DNA from: G039029935 sp039029935
GTDB lineage: Bacteria; Chloroflexota; Anaerolineae; Caldilineales; Caldilineaceae
Reading direction: 5' to 3'
DNA length: 31,211 nucleotides
NCBI GenBank assembly: GCA_039029935.1
Contig: JBCCFC010000007.1
Coordinates: 1-31,211 of the forward strand
In this document: positions 22,052 to 29,314 of the stretch, in pieces
How positions within the stretch are numbered: position 1 is the stretch's first letter
How the letters are laid out: the number at the start of each line of letters is the position of its first letter
Notes under the pieces: generated by a model
The model's database searches: none
The model's input: only the letters and a program-made list of their open reading frames with translations
Told to the model about the DNA's origin: nothing
Translations under genes and position numbers: made by a program

Positions 22052-24211
22052 ATGTCTGATAACAACAACATTAGCGAACCAAAGCAGAATATTCGTACTA
22101 AATCAACGAGAATCAATGACTCTCGAAGTCCGCTGTCGATGCAGATGCAGCTATTGGGCATGCTCATTTTTATCTTCCTTGTGATTCTTTTGGTGATGAC
22201 TATCCGTTTGCAGACTCGTCTGGCACAACAGCAACAAAACATTTTGCTCATAGACCTGCCTGTACGTGATGTCGCTCAACTGCAACGCGAACATATCCGT
22301 TTGTTGGCGCATGTCAAAGGGGGCGCAGATTTTTTCAAACGTGAAGAATATCTTCTTCATCGAGATTTGGTCAACAGCCGTATTCTACACAATCAAAATC
22401 CGTATTCGTCCAAACGATTAGCGATTGAAATTGAAGAAATTTTGAATCAATATGAGGAAGATTGGATAGATTTACAGGCCGATCTCGAATTGTGGTCACT
22501 TTCCCCAGAAGATGCCGAGTTACAGGCATCTCTGATTGCGCGTTTAGAGGCGATGGAAAAGTCCATCAACCAAACAATTAGCATTAGCGAACAGGCATAC
22601 TCGCGTTGGATTGAATTGTGGAGCGATATCATCAATGACTCCTTACGCCTGATCAGCATTGTGCTTTGGATTTTTAGTGCGCTTTTGCTTGTGAGCGCGC
22701 TTGTGATTATCCGCTATACACAAGAACGACGACAGACAGAACAGATTTTGGTGACCGCCAAAAACGAAGCAGAATCCGCCAATCAAGCCAAAAGCAACTT
22801 TTTGGCGAATATGAGCCATGAAATTCGTACCCCGATGAATGGTATTATTGGCATGACCGATCTAGTCCTGGATACAAGACTGACAACCGAGCAACGAGAC
22901 TATTTAAAGATGGTCCACTCGTCTTCTGAGGCACTGCTTGAGCTCATCAACGAGATTTTAGACATTTCCAAAGTTGAATCTGGTCAACTCACGCTGGTGG
23001 ATGCGCCCTTCTCGCTCTATCAACTGGTCGATAGTACGCTGCGGATTTTGCGTGTGCAAGCCGAACGTAAGGTGATTGCGCTTGATTCGATTATCATGCC
23101 CGGTACACCCGATAGACTGGTCGGTGATGCTGCTCGTTTGCGCCAAGTCATCATCAATCTGGTGGGCAACGCAGTCAAGTTTACGGATCAAGGCAGTGTG
23201 ACCATCCATGTTATGCCCATGCAAAATGCCTCGGCATTGCTCTCGCCTGATTGGGTCGAATTACAAATTTCAGTTCGGGACACAGGGATTGGTATTTCAT
23301 CCACAGAAGTTGAGAATATCTTCAAACCATTTACACAGGCCGATGACTCAAGTACCCGTCAATATGGCGGTACGGGGTTGGGGCTAGCCATCTCCAAACG
23401 ACTGGTCGAGAAAATGCATGGGGACATCTGGGTGGAAAGTGAGCTAGGTGTGGGTAGCATATTCTACTTTACGGTGAAGCTGCCCAAGGATATGTCACCG
23501 CTGGTAACCGATGCTGTTACGATAGCTCAAACGAAGCAACAACCATCAACCCCATCAACATCTCAGTTTTTTTCGGATCGCTTTGAGCGCTTGGGTGACA
23601 CGATATACAACCAAGATAGCGAACAGGATATGGCGTATCGCCTGAATGGATCAAGACCTACCCTTGATGACATCAGTAACCAGCCGACATCTACTGTTGG
23701 CCTCAATGCCAATCAACCGACTACCCTCATTGATGCGCACAATCCCCATCCTTCTGCCCACACATCTGTGCATACATCAAAGTCATCATTCGTTTCCATA
23801 AATGGGCGCACCGAACCATTGCATATTCTTGTGGCAGAAGACAATAGCGTCAATCAGAAAATTGTAAAGAAAATGTTGGAGAAGAAAAGCTATCAGGTTG
23901 AACTCGCCAACAATGGACAAGAAGCCGTTGAGTATTGGTCTAAGAAAGCCTATGATGTTATTTTGATGGATGTACAGATGCCGATTATGAGTGGGCTGGA
24001 TGCCACACGTATGATCCGTCATCGCGAAGCCAACCATGAGGGGCGTTCCGGTTCTCGCATCCCAATTATTGCGTTGACGGCTCACGCCATGAAGGAAGAT
24101 CGTGAGCGCTGTCTTGAGGCGGGCATGGATGATTACGTCACCAAACCCTTTAAACTGGAAATGATCACAGAGGCGATTGAGCGGGTCATGAAAGACCCAT
24201 TGGCGATTTAG
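22052..24211 (+). CDS. Hybrid sensor histidine kinase, second member of the paralogous pair
   Basis: 719 residues with the same architecture as the kinase at 16684. Membrane helix 1 is LLGMLIFIFLVILLVMTI; the exported helical domain contains DLPVRDVAQLQREHIRLL, close to LPIRDIAQVQRELLRL in the paralogue. After membrane helix 2 there is no HAMP. The H-box FLANMSHEIRTPMNGIIGM has H256. The ATPase has INLVGNAVKF, DTGIGI and GGTGLGLAISKRL. A divergent linker of about 120 residues precedes the receiver (ILVAEDNSVNQ, D640 in LMDVQMPIMSG, TKPFK). Identity with the first kinase is very high in the core and low in the linker, so they are paralogues from a duplication. No clear Shine-Dalgarno precedes the ATG. 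The lipoprotein gene upstream is probably co-transcribed. Confidence 0.9.
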   Translation: MSDNNNISEPKQNIRTKSTRINDSRSPLSMQMQLLGMLIFIFLVILLVMTIRLQTRLAQQQQNILLIDLPVRDVAQLQREHIRLLAHVKGGADFFKREEYLLHRDLVNSRILHNQNPYSSKRLAIEIEEILNQYEEDWIDLQADLELWSLSPEDAELQASLIARLEAMEKSINQTISISEQAYSRWIELWSDIINDSLRLISIVLWIFSALLLVSALVIIRYTQERRQTEQILVTAKNEAESANQAKSNFLANMSHEIRTPMNGIIGMTDLVLDTRLTTEQRDYLKMVHSSSEALLELINEILDISKVESGQLTLVDAPFSLYQLVDSTLRILRVQAERKVIALDSIIMPGTPDRLVGDAARLRQVIINLVGNAVKFTDQGSVTIHVMPMQNASALLSPDWVELQISVRDTGIGISSTEVENIFKPFTQADDSSTRQYGGTGLGLAISKRLVEKMHGDIWVESELGVGSIFYFTVKLPKDMSPLVTDAVTIAQTKQQPSTPSTSQFFSDRFERLGDTIYNQDSEQDMAYRLNGSRPTLDDISNQPTSTVGLNANQPTTLIDAHNPHPSAHTSVHTSKSSFVSINGRTEPLHILVAEDNSVNQKIVKKMLEKKSYQVELANNGQEAVEYWSKKAYDVILMDVQMPIMSGLDATRMIRHREANHEGRSGSRIPIIALTAHAMKEDRERCLEAGMDDYVTKPFKLEMITEAIERVMKDPLAI

Positions 24212-24236
24212 TGGCAGATTTGCGCGGAAATTTAAC

Positions 24237-24265
24237 TTGACATTTTTGGATTTTCGCGCTACTAT
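24237..24265 (+). promoter_or_regulatory. Sigma-70 promoter of the tRNA-Arg gene
   Basis: A perfect -35 TTGACA (24237-24242), a 17-base spacer and -10 TACTAT (24260-24265). The start would be near 24272, about 16 bases before the mature tRNA. Confidence 0.85.
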
Positions 24266-24287
24266 TACATCTATATCCGGCAGATAG

Positions 24288-24364
24288 GCCCCCTTAGCTC
24301 AGATGGATAGAGCGCCGGACTTCTAATCCGAAGGTCGTAAGTTCGAGTCTTACAGGGGGTGCCA
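24288..24364 (+). tRNA. tRNA-Arg (anticodon TCT), reads AGA
   Basis: A 77-base cloverleaf with encoded CCA. Acceptor stem GCCCCCT pairs with AGGGGGT (the first pair is G-U). The D-stem is GCTC/GAGC and the anticodon loop CTTCTAA has TCT at positions 34-36. The T-stem is GTAAG/CTTAC with loop TTCGAGT. The outermost anticodon-stem pair is C-A. Promoter and intrinsic terminator lie directly on either side, so it is a single-gene transcript. Confidence 0.95.
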
Positions 24365-24367
24365 CAA

Positions 24368-24404
24368 GAGGGATACAGCGGTTGCGCTGTGTCCCTCTTT
24401 TTTT
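24368..24404 (+). terminator. Intrinsic terminator of the tRNA gene
   Basis: GAGGGATACAGCG (24368-24380) pairs at 12 of 13 positions with CGCTGTGTCCCTC (24385-24397) around the loop GTTG and is followed by seven T. Confidence 0.95.
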
Positions 24405-24443
24405 GTGGATCAGCGGGTCAGCCGTCATCAGTCGGTATCCAGC

Positions 24444-24483
24444 ACCGACCCACCGACCTACCGACCTACCGACTTACCGACTA
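24444..24483. repeat. Octamer array ACCGACCT overlapping the end of the MFS gene
   Basis: Five consecutive 8-base units (ACCGACCC, ACCGACCT twice, ACCGACTT, ACCGACTA). The MFS stop codon (24458-24460) lies inside the array, and the last eight residues of that protein (VVGKSVGR) are encoded by it. A GTCGGTA copy in the opposite sense lies at about 24431-24437. Confidence 0.85.
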
Positions 24484-25738
24484 CCGCCATCTTCTTCAAC
24501 GTCTCCGGTACAAACATCACAAAAATTGATGTTGCTATAAACCCAATGGCAGCGATAACCAGTGCCGCTGGACCTAACCCTGCCGCACCTGCAATTGTCC
24601 CTACAACGACGGGGCTGGCGGTCATCCCCGTGTCGCCGATAAGACGCCACACGCCGATAAATTCGCTGGTTGCTTCCTTGGGCGATAGATCAGACCCCAA
24701 CGTCATCATTGTACCAGAGGTCAGCCCATTACCTAGCCCGATCATCATCGTTGCAAAGAGCAACCCATAGTAACCATCAATGCCAGGGTACATCGCTGAA
24801 AATGGAACCAAGGCCAGACCCAATGCCTGGATACAGAAGCCAGGGACAATGGCAAATTTTCGTCCAATGCGGTCCATGATTTCGCCAGTCGGATAGAAAA
24901 GACTCATATCAATTGCGGCGGCTACTGAAATAATTGTACTCACCTGCAAGACATTCAACCCCAACACATCTGCGCCATAGAGTGGAATAATGACATTACG
25001 TCCCTGCCGAATACTCTGCGCCAGCAACTGTGCCAGTCCCGCTGTCATAAAGATTTGACGGTATTCGGCGAAAATTGTGCCGATCTCATGCAGGTGATGG
25101 GCGATGCCCGCATTTTTGGTTTTGCGTTTTGCTTTATGTGCGGCTTGATATTCAGGCAGCATCTGTTCTTGGGTGACGTAGAGCAGTGGGAACACGATGG
25201 TGACGATGGCAAGCACGGCCGTAAAGAGGATGGGAACACGCAATCCAAATGCCTCTGCCAGTAACCCGCCTATCAGAGGGCCGACAAATGCGCCCACACG
25301 GTGGATACCACCAAAGATGGCAATCGCCCGGCCACGCTGTGCTACATCAATCGTCGTCGCCATATAGGTCATGCGAGAGATGTTCCAGAGTGCCTGTCCC
25401 AAGCCGTTGATTAACCCATAGATGAGCAGTTCAACAACCGTCTGTGCCAATCCCATTGCCAATAAGGTGATGGCTGTCACAGCAATGCCCAGTACCATTG
25501 TGCCTCGTGTACTGATGCGGCTGAGGATAATGCCCGCAGGCACATCCCCCAGCAACATGCCAAGGCTGCGACTGGCGATGACCAGCCCGACAAGGCCATA
25601 GGAAACCTCAAACGAGCTGATGTAAAGCGGTAGAATGGGGATGAGTACCCCTAGCCCTGTCCCAATGAGAATGCTAGGCAGATAAACGGCCAGAATGACT
25701 GGATGGCGTGATAGCTTTCTTAGTTGTGTTACGTTCAT
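24458..25738 (-). CDS. Major facilitator superfamily transporter
   Basis: A 426-residue inner-membrane transporter with twelve hydrophobic helices and a central cytoplasmic loop (about 200-225, rich in Lys). The loop 2-3 region reads SRSLGMLLGDVPAGIILSRI, the MFS G-x-x-x-D-(R/K)-x-G-(R/K)-like motif in modified form; the second half has EIMDRIGRKFA, a clear copy. Drug/proton antiport is a common role for such proteins, but the substrate cannot be read. AAGGA is 5 bases before the ATG, and the start overlaps the GNAT stop by 4 bases (ATGA), so the two form an operon. The final eight residues and the stop codon come from a tandem-repeat array, so the original C-terminus may have been changed. 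Confidence 0.9.
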   Translation of the reverse strand: MNVTQLRKLSRHPVILAVYLPSILIGTGLGVLIPILPLYISSFEVSYGLVGLVIASRSLGMLLGDVPAGIILSRISTRGTMVLGIAVTAITLLAMGLAQTVVELLIYGLINGLGQALWNISRMTYMATTIDVAQRGRAIAIFGGIHRVGAFVGPLIGGLLAEAFGLRVPILFTAVLAIVTIVFPLLYVTQEQMLPEYQAAHKAKRKTKNAGIAHHLHEIGTIFAEYRQIFMTAGLAQLLAQSIRQGRNVIIPLYGADVLGLNVLQVSTIISVAAAIDMSLFYPTGEIMDRIGRKFAIVPGFCIQALGLALVPFSAMYPGIDGYYGLLFATMMIGLGNGLTSGTMMTLGSDLSPKEATSEFIGVWRLIGDTGMTASPVVVGTIAGAAGLGPAALVIAAIGFIATSIFVMFVPETLKKMAVVGKSVGR

Positions 25739-26682
25739 TGTTCCTTCAATAGATATTCGATTAGATGGTTATCGTCCGTCAAGGTAAATCCCAACCCCTG
25801 ATAAATTTGCACAGCCTCGTCAAAATCACCCCATGTCCATAGCTTGAAATCTCGGTCAGCTTGTTGTTCGCGTAGCCACCTCATGCTCGTCTGCATCAAG
25901 GGTCGCTGTAGACCCAACTGTCGGTATTCTGGGACAATACCTGGAGAATCAATCGAATTGAGGTTGTCTTCTGGGCGATTGAAACAAATACCCGCAAGTT
26001 GGTTATTGGCGTCAAAGATGACAAAGATACCATCGGGGAAATAGGACCCAGGTGTATTTTTTAGATGATGTTCAAATCGCTCGATGCTGGCAGGGACCAA
26101 GTTTTCGCGATGTCCCCACATGTCAGTGTAACAGCGGTTGCTCCCCTCGGCCAAAAATGCAAGGTCGCCTAGCTCGCGATAGGTGCGCACGGTAAACCCT
26201 TCCGGCCACACAGGTTCGTCTATCTCGACATCCGCTGGCGCATCCATAAAGCGATTGTGTCCAACAGGCTCAAACCCTCGTGACAACAGAAAAGGGTGCG
26301 CCACGCGATTATTGGCGCGTCCACCGGAGACGATTTGCCCCACCCCTTTTTTGTTAGACCGCTCAATCATCATTTGCAACAACTGGCTACCTAGCCCATG
26401 TCTCCGCCAATCGGGATGGACTGCGACTTCGATGATGGCACGCTCAGGCGACTGCGAAAAGGTCCATCCATGCCCCACAAACGCACCTGTCTCTGGCGAT
26501 TCCAACACATATCGATCCTGTGCAGGATCATGGTCCGGCCAGTTAAACTGCGCCCGTAACCCCTCTTCGGTGGTGCTATTGCCAAGCTGGTCATGCGCCT
26601 CCAGTTCAACGCGTAGCTGCACCAAGCGTGGGATATCCTCATCTGGGTTGAATCGACGTAAATTTAGATTATGCTCGGTCAT
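25735..26682 (-). CDS. Tandem GNAT-domain N-acetyltransferase
   Basis: A 315-residue soluble protein made of two GNAT folds. The N-terminal domain has the acetyl-CoA binding motif VHPDWRRHGLGSQLLQ near residue 100 and a late FLLSRGFEPVGHN. The C-terminal domain has the degenerate VPEYRQLGLQRPLMQTSMRW and ends with IYQGLGFTL. Two-domain GNATs include mycothiol synthase and aminoglycoside or self-resistance acetyltransferases; one half is often catalytically dead. Probable role: acetylation of a small-molecule amine, with the MFS partner perhaps exporting the same compound (inference from the 4-base overlap). AAAGGAT precedes the ATG by about 6 bases. Confidence 0.85.
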   Translation of the reverse strand: MTEHNLNLRRFNPDEDIPRLVQLRVELEAHDQLGNSTTEEGLRAQFNWPDHDPAQDRYVLESPETGAFVGHGWTFSQSPERAIIEVAVHPDWRRHGLGSQLLQMMIERSNKKGVGQIVSGGRANNRVAHPFLLSRGFEPVGHNRFMDAPADVEIDEPVWPEGFTVRTYRELGDLAFLAEGSNRCYTDMWGHRENLVPASIERFEHHLKNTPGSYFPDGIFVIFDANNQLAGICFNRPEDNLNSIDSPGIVPEYRQLGLQRPLMQTSMRWLREQQADRDFKLWTWGDFDEAVQIYQGLGFTLTDDNHLIEYLLKEQ

Positions 26683-26706
26683 ATTGAATCCTTTTGTTGA
26701 AAAGAA

Positions 26707-26792
26707 TGATTAGTGATTAGTGATTAGTGATTAGTGATTAGTGATTAGTTGAAAGTTCACCCCCACACTATCACACTATCACACTATCACAC
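26707..26792. repeat. GTGATTA heptamers followed by ACTATCAC octamers
   Basis: About six GTGATTA units (26707-26749) are followed after a short spacer by about three ACTATCAC units (26764-26792). The second set is nearly the reverse complement of the first. It lies between the phosphotransferase stop and the GNAT start, both minus strand, and thus in the GNAT leader or promoter region. Confidence 0.85.
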
Positions 26793-26821
26793 CCACACAC
26801 CATTACACCCATACACCCTGC

Positions 26822-28027
26822 TTATGCTCGGAACGCCGGATAGTACGGCATCTCCTCCGTGTCCGGCCACAGTGTATGTAGCTTTTTGAGTATCGTCCGG
26901 GCGGTTGTACCCACCGATGGGTAATAGCCATGTGTTTCGCACATCTCGGCCAGATGGTCAAAAAACATAAATGCCCGCTGGCGTGGTGTGGAAATGCCCC
27001 ACGCGTAGTCCTCTTCTAGCACTTCGGATAACAAAAAGGCAAAAGGGTTGAAGATGCGATAGGCGGAGACAGCGATGACAGCACGATAGAAATCTTCATC
27101 GTTCTGTGCCTGTGGACATCCTTTGCTCAGTTCGGCACGATAGACATCTTCTGCCTTTTGGATAAGCGACTTTGGTAGACGATTGTTACACCAGCAGGAA
27201 GGGAACGGGATATGGGCATAGGTTCCGTCGATCAATGCATGGCTAAAATGTCCATCTTCCAAATCCAAGAGCCGTAGCTCATCCTCGCCGTTTTCATCTG
27301 TGACCCAGTGGCAGTTATCAGGACAGGCGTCGGAGTGAATATACGCAGAGAAGGGACCAGCATCATTCACCATGCTGAGTAGAGTCGCTAAGTCCTCATA
27401 GAATTCCTCGGTTGCTGTAACGTCGATGAGTGTCATTGCCCCGCGCAGCTTGGCGATAATCTCTTCATTTTTGTCTGGGCTATCGGTCAATGTTGGTTGT
27501 GGCCCCAAACTAGAACGAATTTCATTGTAACGTACCTCTCTGCCAATCGTCTGTGCATTCATACGCCCCAATGTTTGGAAAAGCGCAAGCAACGTCTGCT
27601 CTGCCCTCGCTGCATCAGTACCCAGTAGTGCCATATCCAGCCGCTCACCCGCACCTAAATCTTCCATAAGGAAAAAGCCATGCTCATGGCTTCCACCATA
27701 AAAACGGGGTGCGGGTAATGGCTCGGTACATACCTCGGTGAGAAACTGGACGCCTGCCCAATCATTAAAAAGTAATGCTGCGGGCGAATGTGGCTCTGTC
27801 GATGTCGGGTCATAGACTTGGCCTTCCTCACGAATCACGGCCTGTTTCATGATAACGCTGTTGGGGACAGTGGCTGATGTTGCGGAGACACGTAATCGAT
27901 GGACATAGGTGCGTCCACTCAACCCCTCATCCTTACCCGGTTCCAGTTGAACATCCACGCCAAAGGTCTGCGCAAGAATTTTCTGAGCGACGGCGATGTC
28001 ATTCTGTCGTTTTTGTTCTGCATTCAT
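26822..28027 (-). CDS. Aminoglycoside phosphotransferase (APH)-fold kinase
   Basis: A 401-residue soluble protein with the APH/choline-kinase fold. The N-lobe contains LSGRTYVHRLRVSA and SVIMKQAVIREE (the candidate ATP-binding Lys lies in VIMKQA), and the hinge is FFLMEDLGAGERL. The catalytic loop is YIHSDACPDNCHW, a variant of H-G-D-x4-N with Ser in place of Gly, followed by the metal-binding LRLLDLEDGHFSHALID. Phosphorylation of a small-molecule hydroxyl group is expected; the acceptor is unknown, and antibiotic resistance should not be assumed. Start: the frame extends to 28066, but the ATG at 28027 has GGGGGAAA upstream and overlaps the RDD gene stop as ATGA, so it is preferred. Confidence 0.82.
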   Translation of the reverse strand: MNAEQKRQNDIAVAQKILAQTFGVDVQLEPGKDEGLSGRTYVHRLRVSATSATVPNSVIMKQAVIREEGQVYDPTSTEPHSPAALLFNDWAGVQFLTEVCTEPLPAPRFYGGSHEHGFFLMEDLGAGERLDMALLGTDAARAEQTLLALFQTLGRMNAQTIGREVRYNEIRSSLGPQPTLTDSPDKNEEIIAKLRGAMTLIDVTATEEFYEDLATLLSMVNDAGPFSAYIHSDACPDNCHWVTDENGEDELRLLDLEDGHFSHALIDGTYAHIPFPSCWCNNRLPKSLIQKAEDVYRAELSKGCPQAQNDEDFYRAVIAVSAYRIFNPFAFLLSEVLEEDYAWGISTPRQRAFMFFDHLAEMCETHGYYPSVGTTARTILKKLHTLWPDTEEMPYYPAFRA

Positions 28028-28563
28028 GTTTGTTTCCCCCCGATGATATATGTGTCTGCAAGCCAATCATAGATAGTTTGGTGGCTTGGGCTGACCCACA
28101 GCCAGACAATATTTGCCCCCACCGAGACCCACACAATAATAAACCCCGCGGTAATTAATGGTGACGGTTCTGATGGTGTGACACTGATCTGCCAAATACA
28201 GGTATGCGCCAATTCCCAAGGGACAAATTTGAGCAGCGTACGCACCAAGGCACGACCAAACGTGATCCCTGCGCCGTCAGTCCGCACAAGACGCAGCCCT
28301 TGTCTCCGCTTGCCCCAAGACGCCTGCCACGACGATGATTCGGTGAAGGTAAAATAGAGCGTCACGGGCAGTGTCACCGTGATAAAGCCGATGAACTGTG
28401 CCTGCAGCGGATGCCCAAAGAGGGTTGATACTACTTTCGGGAAGACGAAATTTAAGCCAATACTCACGCCGACAAGGATACTCAGATAGAGCGCAATGAT
28501 GATGTAGTCAAGCGAGAATGCACGGATGCGAACCCAGAGACCTGCATATGAGTTGGCTGTCAT
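28024..28563 (-). CDS. RDD-family membrane protein
   Basis: A 179-residue protein with about four hydrophobic helices. The RDD signature is present: R and D in RIRAFSLDYIIIALYL, then WGKRRQGLRLVRTDGAG after the second helix pair, and LADTYIIGG at the C-terminus. RDD proteins are small inner-membrane proteins of mostly unknown function; some affect ion transport or stress tolerance. It is the first gene of a pair with the APH-fold kinase (4-base overlap). AAGGGAAA precedes the ATG. Two direct copies of ATTTGTTTAC (28583-28592 and 28594-28603) lie just upstream of the start and may be a regulator site. Confidence 0.8.
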   Translation of the reverse strand: MTANSYAGLWVRIRAFSLDYIIIALYLSILVGVSIGLNFVFPKVVSTLFGHPLQAQFIGFITVTLPVTLYFTFTESSSWQASWGKRRQGLRLVRTDGAGITFGRALVRTLLKFVPWELAHTCIWQISVTPSEPSPLITAGFIIVWVSVGANIVWLWVSPSHQTIYDWLADTYIIGGKQT

Positions 28564-28582
28564 GTCTTGTTTCCCTTTCTTT

Positions 28583-28603
28583 ATTTGTTTACCATTTGTT
28601 TAC
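28583..28603. promoter_or_regulatory. Direct repeat ATTTGTTTAC x2 before the RDD gene
   Basis: Identical 10-base copies at 28583-28592 and 28594-28603 have an 11-base period, about one helical turn, as expected for a protein-binding site. They are located 20-40 bases above the RDD start codon. Confidence 0.4.
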
Positions 28604-28622
28604 ATTAATTTGGAAAAAGGGG

Positions 28623-28651
28623 TTGACATCAAAAAATAATCATGTTACCCT
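28623..28651 (+). promoter_or_regulatory. Promoter of an orphan plus-strand transcription unit
   Basis: A perfect TTGACA (28623-28628), a 17-base spacer and TACCCT (28646-28651, three matches to the -10). The predicted start near 28658 coincides with a hairpin: TGCT-ATCAAAAC (28657-28669) pairs with GTTTTGATAGCA (28696-28707). Confidence 0.5.
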
Positions 28652-28782
28652 AGTTTTGCTCATCAAAACACCAAACCTATTTTTGAGTAGTGGTTGTTTT
28701 GATAGCATAATGATTAAAATTTTGAGTTAAGTGATTCTATATTTTTAGGATACATTTTCAGGGCATATTTTTAAGATATATC

Positions 28783-29022
28783 ATGAAGAGTTTATTTAGC
28801 CAAACACTATCAACAACAAAGATGGCTGTCAATACATCAGCCATGTTGTTTGTTGTCCGTGTACCAGTACGCCCATATGCTGCACATCCACAAACTGGCG
28901 TTGGCATCATGGGATTTGACATGCCAGGATTTGGTGTGTTCGGTACACATGATGGTGATGCCGGATATGGCGATACTGGGTTTGTCGCCATTCAAGGGAG
29001 GAATGCGTCTGGAGTTTGTTAG
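28783..29022 (+). CDS. Small hypothetical ORF (79 aa) in an orphan transcription unit
   Basis: ATG to TAG, 79 residues, starting MKSLFSQTLSTTKMAVNTSA. The C-terminal half is Gly/aromatic-rich (GVGIMGFDMPGFGVFG, then DAGYGDTGFVAIQG) and Cys is the last residue. No family is recognised and no good Shine-Dalgarno is visible. Support comes from context: a promoter and structured leader lie upstream at 28623-28707, and a strong intrinsic terminator follows 33 bases after the stop. The transcript could equally be a non-coding RNA of about 430 bases. An overlapping minus-strand ORF of similar length is less likely, given the direction of the promoter and terminator. Confidence 0.4.
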   Translation: MKSLFSQTLSTTKMAVNTSAMLFVVRVPVRPYAAHPQTGVGIMGFDMPGFGVFGTHDGDAGYGDTGFVAIQGRNASGVC

Positions 29023-29054
29023 CATGAAGAGTTAACAGTGCAAGATTAATTGCA

Positions 29055-29091
29055 ACCGCAGCGCATTATCCCAATGCCTGCGGTTTTTTTT
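29055..29091 (+). terminator. Intrinsic terminator of the orphan transcription unit
   Basis: ACCGCAG (29055-29061) pairs with CTGCGGT (29078-29084), and inside it GCATT pairs with AATGC (29063-29067 with 29073-29077) around the loop ATCCC. This gives 12 pairs with a one-base bulge, followed by eight T. Confidence 0.92.
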
Positions 29092-29160
29092 GTTCTTGGT
29101 TGTACGTCGCAAGATTGCAATATTACATGTTGCAGTCTCTTGTCACGAGAGTACCACATC

Positions 29161-29215
29161 AAGCATAAAGCGTAGGCATTGGGCGTTTACACGCAAATTG
29201 TCTATGCTTTTTTTT
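29161..29215 (+). terminator. Second terminator-like hairpin, possible attenuator before the ABC gene
   Basis: AAGCATA (29161-29167) pairs with TATGCTT (29203-29209) around a loop that contains a smaller GCGT/ACGC stem and GGCATTGGGCG. Eight T follow (29208-29215). It lies directly upstream of the GGGAGG ribosome site of the ABC transporter, so it could attenuate that gene or end a short RNA starting near 29130. Confidence 0.55.
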
Positions 29216-29228
29216 ATTGGGAGGAAAA

Positions 29229-29306
29229 GTTGAAGAGTTGAAGAGTTGAAAAGTTGAAGATACTAAAATTAGGTCTTCAACCCTTCAACCTTTCAACCCT
29301 TCAACC
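29229..29306. repeat. Self-complementary GTTGAAG / CTTCAAC array between Shine-Dalgarno and start codon
   Basis: Four GTTGAAGA-type units (29229-29260) and four CTTCAACC-type units (29275-29306) face each other across 14 bases and can form a hairpin of about 32 pairs with few mismatches. A strong GGGAGG lies at 29219-29224, while the ABC transporter ATG at 29315 has no ribosome site of its own. Confidence 0.9.
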
Positions 29307-29314
29307 TTGCAACT

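Noticed and set aside
26822..28027. Aminoglycoside resistance gene
   Set aside because: Only the general kinase fold and a variant catalytic loop are visible; most members of the fold act on other substrates.
28758..28991. Minus-strand 77-codon ORF opposite the small orphan ORF
   Set aside because: Promoter and terminator in this segment both point to plus-strand transcription, and no ribosome site is seen for the minus-strand frame.
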